Of a stretch of 64,000 nucleotides of DNA, positions 56,713-64,000 are shown one piece after another. How positions within the stretch are numbered: position 1 is the stretch's first letter; the number at the start of each line of letters is the position of its first letter. The stretch is from NCBI RefSeq assembly GCF_041080865.1, contig NZ_CP160906.1, forward strand, positions 2,790,001-2,854,000, given 5' to 3'. The DNA comes from Psychromonas sp. MME1 (GTDB lineage: Bacteria > Pseudomonadota > Gammaproteobacteria > Enterobacterales > Psychromonadaceae). The notes beneath the pieces are model-generated. The model had not been told where the DNA came from and did no database searches. It worked only from the letters and a program-made list of their open reading frames with translations. The position numbers and the translations under genes are program-made.

Positions 56713-56926
56713 CGACCCTGTAAATAATTCTGTGTAACTGCAGTTTTTAAATGTAATCTTTAAGACGGTCTTCAAATGCTATCATAAAGCGATTTAAGGC
56801 CGTTTTCCAATTCCTAATTGGCATTGTCCATTTCTTTGATGCATCCATCACAGCAAGATAGACTACTTTTTTAGCGGAATCATCCGTTGGGAATACCTTG
56901 CGATTTTTAATGGCCTTTTGCTTCAT
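56713..56926 (-). mobile_element. 3' end fragment of an IS256-family insertion sequence
   Basis: The minus strand encodes the last part of an IS256-type transposase (FPTDDSAKKVVYLAVMDASK, KWTMPIRNWKTALNRFM, AFEDRLKDYI). Beyond its stop at 56747 lies TTACACAGAATTATTTACAGGGTC (read on the minus strand), like the terminal inverted repeat of this family, ending near 56713. The rest of the IS is missing and the open frame is fused to integrase sequence. Confidence 0.75.
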
Positions 56927-57210
56927 CGGTCTAAGTGCTGTAATAACGTGAGGGGCTGTAATTGAAGTGATTGGCTGTTTGCCGATAATTGGGAAAATAT
57001 GATTTATCAGGGTATTTAGCAAAACTTAAATTGGCTCGCTTTGGTGTGATTGGTCGATAATAATTAAACAGCCACAATTTTAAGTCTGTAGGCTTAATTC
57101 TTAACGCAACCCATTGCCATCATTGATGGTTGTATTCTTTCTTATGTGGTTTTGCTTTCTTGATTTGAGTATCTGTTAAGGGGGCAATTTTAATCGCCTT
57201 AGTAACATTT
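56927..57210 (-). pseudogene. Degraded P4-type tyrosine integrase, N-terminal part
   Basis: Reading the minus strand across several frame breaks and stops gives IKIAPLTDTQIKKAKPHKKE, then DGNGL/LRIKPTDLKLWLFNYYRP and ITPKRANLSFAKYPD (the Arm-binding DUF4102 domain), then IFPIIGKQPITSITAPHVITALRP (the start of the core-binding domain). The catalytic domain is absent because the IS256 fragment is joined at about 56926. The reading start faces the 3' end of tRNA-Thr 137 bases away, the classic position for an integrase beside its attachment site. Confidence 0.75.
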
Positions 57211-57346
57211 TGCCAGTGTTACCTAAAACGTAGGATTATGCAAGACGTTAAAAAAACACTACTGGACTACGCATTGCGTTAATAGCTTGTATTTACGTTG
57301 TTTTTAATTAGTTTATGGAGTTTAAAGACTTTAAAAACAGGGGGGA

Positions 57347-57422
57347 TGGTGCTGATAGGCGGATTCGAACCGCCGACCTCACCCTTACCAAGGGTGTGCT
57401 CTACCAACTGAGCCATATCAGC
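57347..57422 (-). tRNA. tRNA-Thr (anticodon GGT)
   Basis: A 76-base cloverleaf with acceptor GCTGATA/TATCAGC, D stem GCTC/GAGC, anticodon loop TTGGTAA (anticodon GGT), T loop TTCGAAT and encoded ACCA end. It is the last gene of the rRNA operon, after the second 5S. E. coli rrnD also carries a tRNA-Thr(GGT) and an extra 5S. Confidence 0.96.
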
Positions 57423-57432
57423 AAAAGGGAAT

Positions 57433-57545
57433 CTGATAATGACCTACTCTCACATGGGGAGGCCCCACACTACCATCGGCGCAGCTGCATTTCACTTCTG
57501 AGTTCGGAATGGGATCAGGTGGGACTACAGCGCTATTATTATCAG
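57433..57545 (-). rRNA. 5S ribosomal RNA, second copy
   Basis: The 5S core (GATCCCATTCCGAACTCAG and GCGCCGATGGTAGTGTGGGG on the minus strand) closes with a TCTGATAAT/ATTATCAGA helix that differs from the other copy. It lies downstream of a terminator-like hairpin and 10 bases from tRNA-Thr. Confidence 0.94.
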
Positions 57546-57559
57546 AAAAAATTTACTAT

Positions 57560-57589
57560 AAAAGCCCCAATCACAGGATTGGGGCTTTT
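57560..57589 (-). terminator. Hairpin between the two 5S genes
   Basis: AAAAGCCCCAATC pairs with GATTGGGGCTTTT around a short loop, followed by ATAG rather than a long T run on the minus strand. It could end or attenuate transcription before the second 5S. Confidence 0.6.
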
Positions 57590-57603
57590 ATAAGGAATTA
57601 GGC

Positions 57604-57720
57604 GCTTGGCGATGACCTACTCTCACATGGGGAGACCCCACACTACCATCGGCGCAGCTGCGTTTCACTTCTGAGTTCGGAATGGGATCAGGTGGGACCA
57701 CAGCGCTATGTTCGCCAAGC
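57604..57720 (-). rRNA. 5S ribosomal RNA, first copy
   Basis: A 5S gene with terminal helix GCTTGGCGA/TTCGCCAAGC, close to the E. coli form, and the same core as the second copy. It lies about 110 bases downstream of the 23S gene. Confidence 0.95.
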
Positions 57721-57830
57721 TAAAAAGTTAATTAGAAAAGCTGTCTATTATTCTTTAATCTTGCAAGTTGTAAAATATATTGTCGCAAACGTACTTTTTC
57801 TTGGTTACATCAACACGTCTTAGGTGTTGT

Positions 57831-60720
<2,890 letters not shown>

Positions 60721-61215
60721 TACAACACCTAAAAAGTGTCACGCAGTGACGCGTTTTAGGTATTGTTCCCAACAAGAGATTGACGTCTTTTTGTCAATGT
60801 CTGAGTGGGCAACACCATTTGGCATCACTACTTAATACTGATTTTTGTTTTGTATGTCGTTTCCAAGACGCTTGCGATTTCTCATATTTTACAATACAAA
60901 AAACAACATTCGTTTTTCGTGCACCTATCAATCATATGATTGAGTAGATACGTACTGTTCACATTTCACTACGTGAAAAATGAACTTTTTATTTTTGCTT
61001 GATTACAATGATTAATAAATTAATCATTGAGAACAATTTCGTTTCGTTTAAACATATTGATATCTATATCGATACGTTCAAACAGAACTTTATCAGCTTT
61101 CCTAATTGTTAAAGAGCAAACTTTTTCGTAAAAAAAAGCTTAAGATAAATTATCTAACTTATCTTAAGCCTCTCCCTCTAAAAGAGGTTCATGTTGGTAC
61201 ACTTACTAATGTAAG
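60721..61215 (-). other. 16S-23S spacer between tRNA-Ala and 23S
   Basis: About 495 bases without a gene. It carries the 23S processing-stem sequences and a boxA-like TTGCTCTTTAACAATT (minus strand) at 61104-61119. Confidence 0.7.
61107..61118 (-). promoter_or_regulatory. boxA antitermination site in the rRNA spacer
   Basis: GCTCTTTAACAA on the minus strand matches the boxA consensus used by the Nus antitermination complex ahead of 23S. Confidence 0.75.
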
Positions 61216-61291
61216 TGGTGGAGCTAAGCGGGATCGAACCGCTGACCTCCTGCGTGCAAGGCAGGCGCTCTCCCAGCTGAGCTATAGCCCC
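61216..61291 (-). tRNA. tRNA-Ala (anticodon TGC)
   Basis: A 76-base cloverleaf GGGGCTATAGCTCAGCTGGG... with anticodon loop CTTGCAC (anticodon TGC), T loop TTCGATC and encoded CCA. Standard 16S-23S spacer tRNA. Confidence 0.97.
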
Positions 61292-61345
61292 AACATGGTT
61301 TGTATAAACAGATTGTTCACAATTTCAAGTAAACTTACAAGAAAT

Positions 61346-61422
<77 letters not shown>

Positions 61423-61500
61423 AATAACGGCCTGTCATACGTCTTTATCATTCTAATCAAACAATCTGTGTGAACACTCATTATTGTGAATTTCTTTACG

Positions 61501-63045
<1,545 letters not shown>

Positions 63046-63339
63046 AAAGTTTAATTAGGTTATTTTCTACGATGTAGAATTTAACCAAGCTCAATATTAC
63101 TGACTAAAACTAAAGAACTTACGTTCTTTTTGTTATTCTGAATTAACCACCAAATATAAATATTTGGCCTGTTAATCATTGAAAGATAAATCTTTCAATG
63201 TAAATGAATTAATTCGTGTGTCACTTCTATTGATGTTACCTAAACAAGTTAGGTGTAACTTTCTGCAAGCAGAAGCGTTACTTTTTGATTATTTGAAATC
63301 ACATCAACAATAAGTGCCCACACAGATTGTTTGATTAAA
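63046..63339 (-). other. rRNA leader between boxA and 16S
   Basis: About 295 bases without a gene. It contains complementary blocks expected for the 16S processing stem (for example ATTGAAAGATAAATCTTTCAAT near 63178-63199). No coding potential seen. Confidence 0.6.
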
Positions 63340-63351
63340 TTGTTAAAGAGC
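63340..63351 (-). promoter_or_regulatory. boxA antitermination site in the rRNA leader
   Basis: GCTCTTTAACAA on the minus strand, downstream of P2 and identical to the spacer boxA. Confidence 0.8.
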
Positions 63352-63371
63352 TGCCTTGCGGCGAGGTGCGT

Positions 63372-63399
63372 ATATTACGCGCCTTTCGAACAATGTCAA
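63372..63399 (-). promoter_or_regulatory. rRNA promoter P2
   Basis: On the minus strand TTGACA (63394-63399) and TAATAT (63372-63377) are 16 bp apart, followed by a GC-containing discriminator ACGCACC. Confidence 0.8.
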
Positions 63400-63495
63400 C
63401 GTCTTATTTTACATTTCTTACGAAGCGATAAATGCGTTTCTTTTATTCTCAAACTGGTTGCTAACTTGCGTTACGCCCCGTGTCTGTGGATGCGC

Positions 63496-63523
63496 ATTAT
63501 AGGGATTCAGATCACATTGGCAA
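63496..63523 (-). promoter_or_regulatory. rRNA promoter P1
   Basis: On the minus strand TTGCCA (63518-63523) and a consensus TATAAT (63496-63501) are 16 bp apart, with a GCGC discriminator as in stringently controlled rrn P1 promoters. An AT-rich upstream stretch (63524-63560) could act as an UP element. Confidence 0.82.
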
Positions 63524-63626
63524 GCGTTTTTTCTATAAAAATCGGTTATTTTTGAAATTATTTTTTATACCTGACTCGCAAACAACTTACCCACAAAAAC
63601 AACGATGTTATCCACAAAGTTATCCT

Positions 63627-64000
63627 TTAAAGTTGTTTTGCTATCGCAGCCAAATCATCGTAGATAGCTGTCGCAATACTTTTACCTTCTTCGGTAATCT
63701 CTTTACCTGTACGCACCAGATAATTGCTTTTTATACCCGCAGCTATGCCAGCTTGTAGATCAGAGACTTTATCACCCACTAAAATGGATTCATTAACATC
63801 TATATTAAGATCTTCAATCGCATTCAATATCATCCCCGGTTTTGGTTTGCGGCAATCACAATCGACTTTATATTCACCTAACCCTTTTTCTGCATGGTGA
63901 GGGCAATAATAGATGCCATCTAAATCAACACCTCTATCAGCTAATGACCAATCCATCCACTCTGTTAATGAATGAAACTGTTCTTCACTAAAATAGCCTC
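63627..64000 (-). CDS. gmhB: D-glycero-D-manno-heptose-1,7-bisphosphate 7-phosphatase, 5' end beyond window
   Basis: The frame stays open to the window edge (GYFSEEQFHSLTEW upstream of the internal Met at 63956), so only the C-terminal part of about 124 residues is present. The HAD motifs CRKPKPGM and LVGDKVSDLQAG are seen, with the structural zinc site CPHH...CDC that is specific to GmhB. The enzyme makes heptose precursors for lipopolysaccharide core. In E. coli gmhB also lies just upstream of an rRNA operon (rrnH), so this junction is conserved. Confidence 0.93.
   Translation of the reverse strand, partial: GYFSEEQFHSLTEWMDWSLADRGVDLDGIYYCPHHAEKGLGEYKVDCDCRKPKPGMILNAIEDLNIDVNESILVGDKVSDLQAGIAAGIKSNYLVRTGKEITEEGKSIATAIYDDLAAIAKQL

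Noticed and set aside
57315-57593. Open frame over tRNA-Thr and the second 5S
   Set aside because: It consists of antisense tRNA and 5S sequence. Such ORFs are frequent annotation artefacts.

Overview
The window looks like a chromosomal segment of an AT-rich marine gammaproteobacterium. A Psychromonas-like or related Alteromonadales/Vibrionales lineage fits best, but this is inferred from gene content and order and no rRNA comparison could be run. Supporting points are the orders hemC-hemD-hemX-hemY, radC/coaBC-dut-slmA, rpmB-rpmG-mutM, cyaY/lptM-lysA-dapF-xerC-yigB-uvrD and argS-ftsN-hslV-hslU, a gmhB gene just upstream of an rRNA operon, and genes for chitin use, PEP-CTERM sorting and aryl polyene synthesis.

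Layout. (1) 1-12.0 kb holds the right part of an aryl polyene (APE) pigment cluster on the + strand. It has an acyl-activating enzyme cut by the window edge, two dehydratases, a glycosyltransferase/acyltransferase fusion, an aromatic amino acid ammonia-lyase, a thioesterase, a LolA-like carrier, an MMPL exporter, a DUF3261 lipoprotein, a ketoreductase and two ketosynthases. (2) 12.0-18.9 kb holds yijD, sthA, nudE and hemCDXY. (3) 18.9-24.7 kb is an arsenic/metal block: a dual-specificity phosphatase, an ArsJ-associated GAPDH, ArsJ, and a membrane protein that joins a ZIP-like half to a permease half through a His-rich 48-bp tandem repeat; a PEP-CTERM protein follows. (4) 24.9-46.1 kb is mainly housekeeping: DnaJ-related, slmA, dut, coaBC, radC, rpmBG, mutM, malZ, coaD, cyaY, lptM, lysA, dapF, xerC, yigB, uvrD, argS, ftsN and hslVU. 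(5) 46.1-57.2 kb is accessory: a WcaJ-like sugar transferase, a very large GH19-type chitinase, a carbohydrate-binding lipoprotein, a J-like/FGE-domain membrane protein, a tandem degenerate GGDEF protein, and a decayed tRNA-adjacent integrase fused to an IS256-family fragment. (6) 57.3-63.6 kb is a complete rRNA operon on the minus strand (16S, tRNA-Ile, tRNA-Ala, 23S, 5S, hairpin, second 5S, tRNA-Thr) with recognisable P1/P2 promoters and boxA. The start of gmhB lies beyond the right edge.

Two cross-cutting observations. A family of 162-bp hairpin-forming elements with ATACCAAT...ATTGGTAT ends occurs three times intact and once as a remnant, and one copy shows compensatory changes in its arms. 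Five conserved genes (two APE ketosynthases, coaBC, coaD, lysA) carry frame disruptions. Since coaBC, coaD and lysA are normally essential, base-calling error is the most likely cause.
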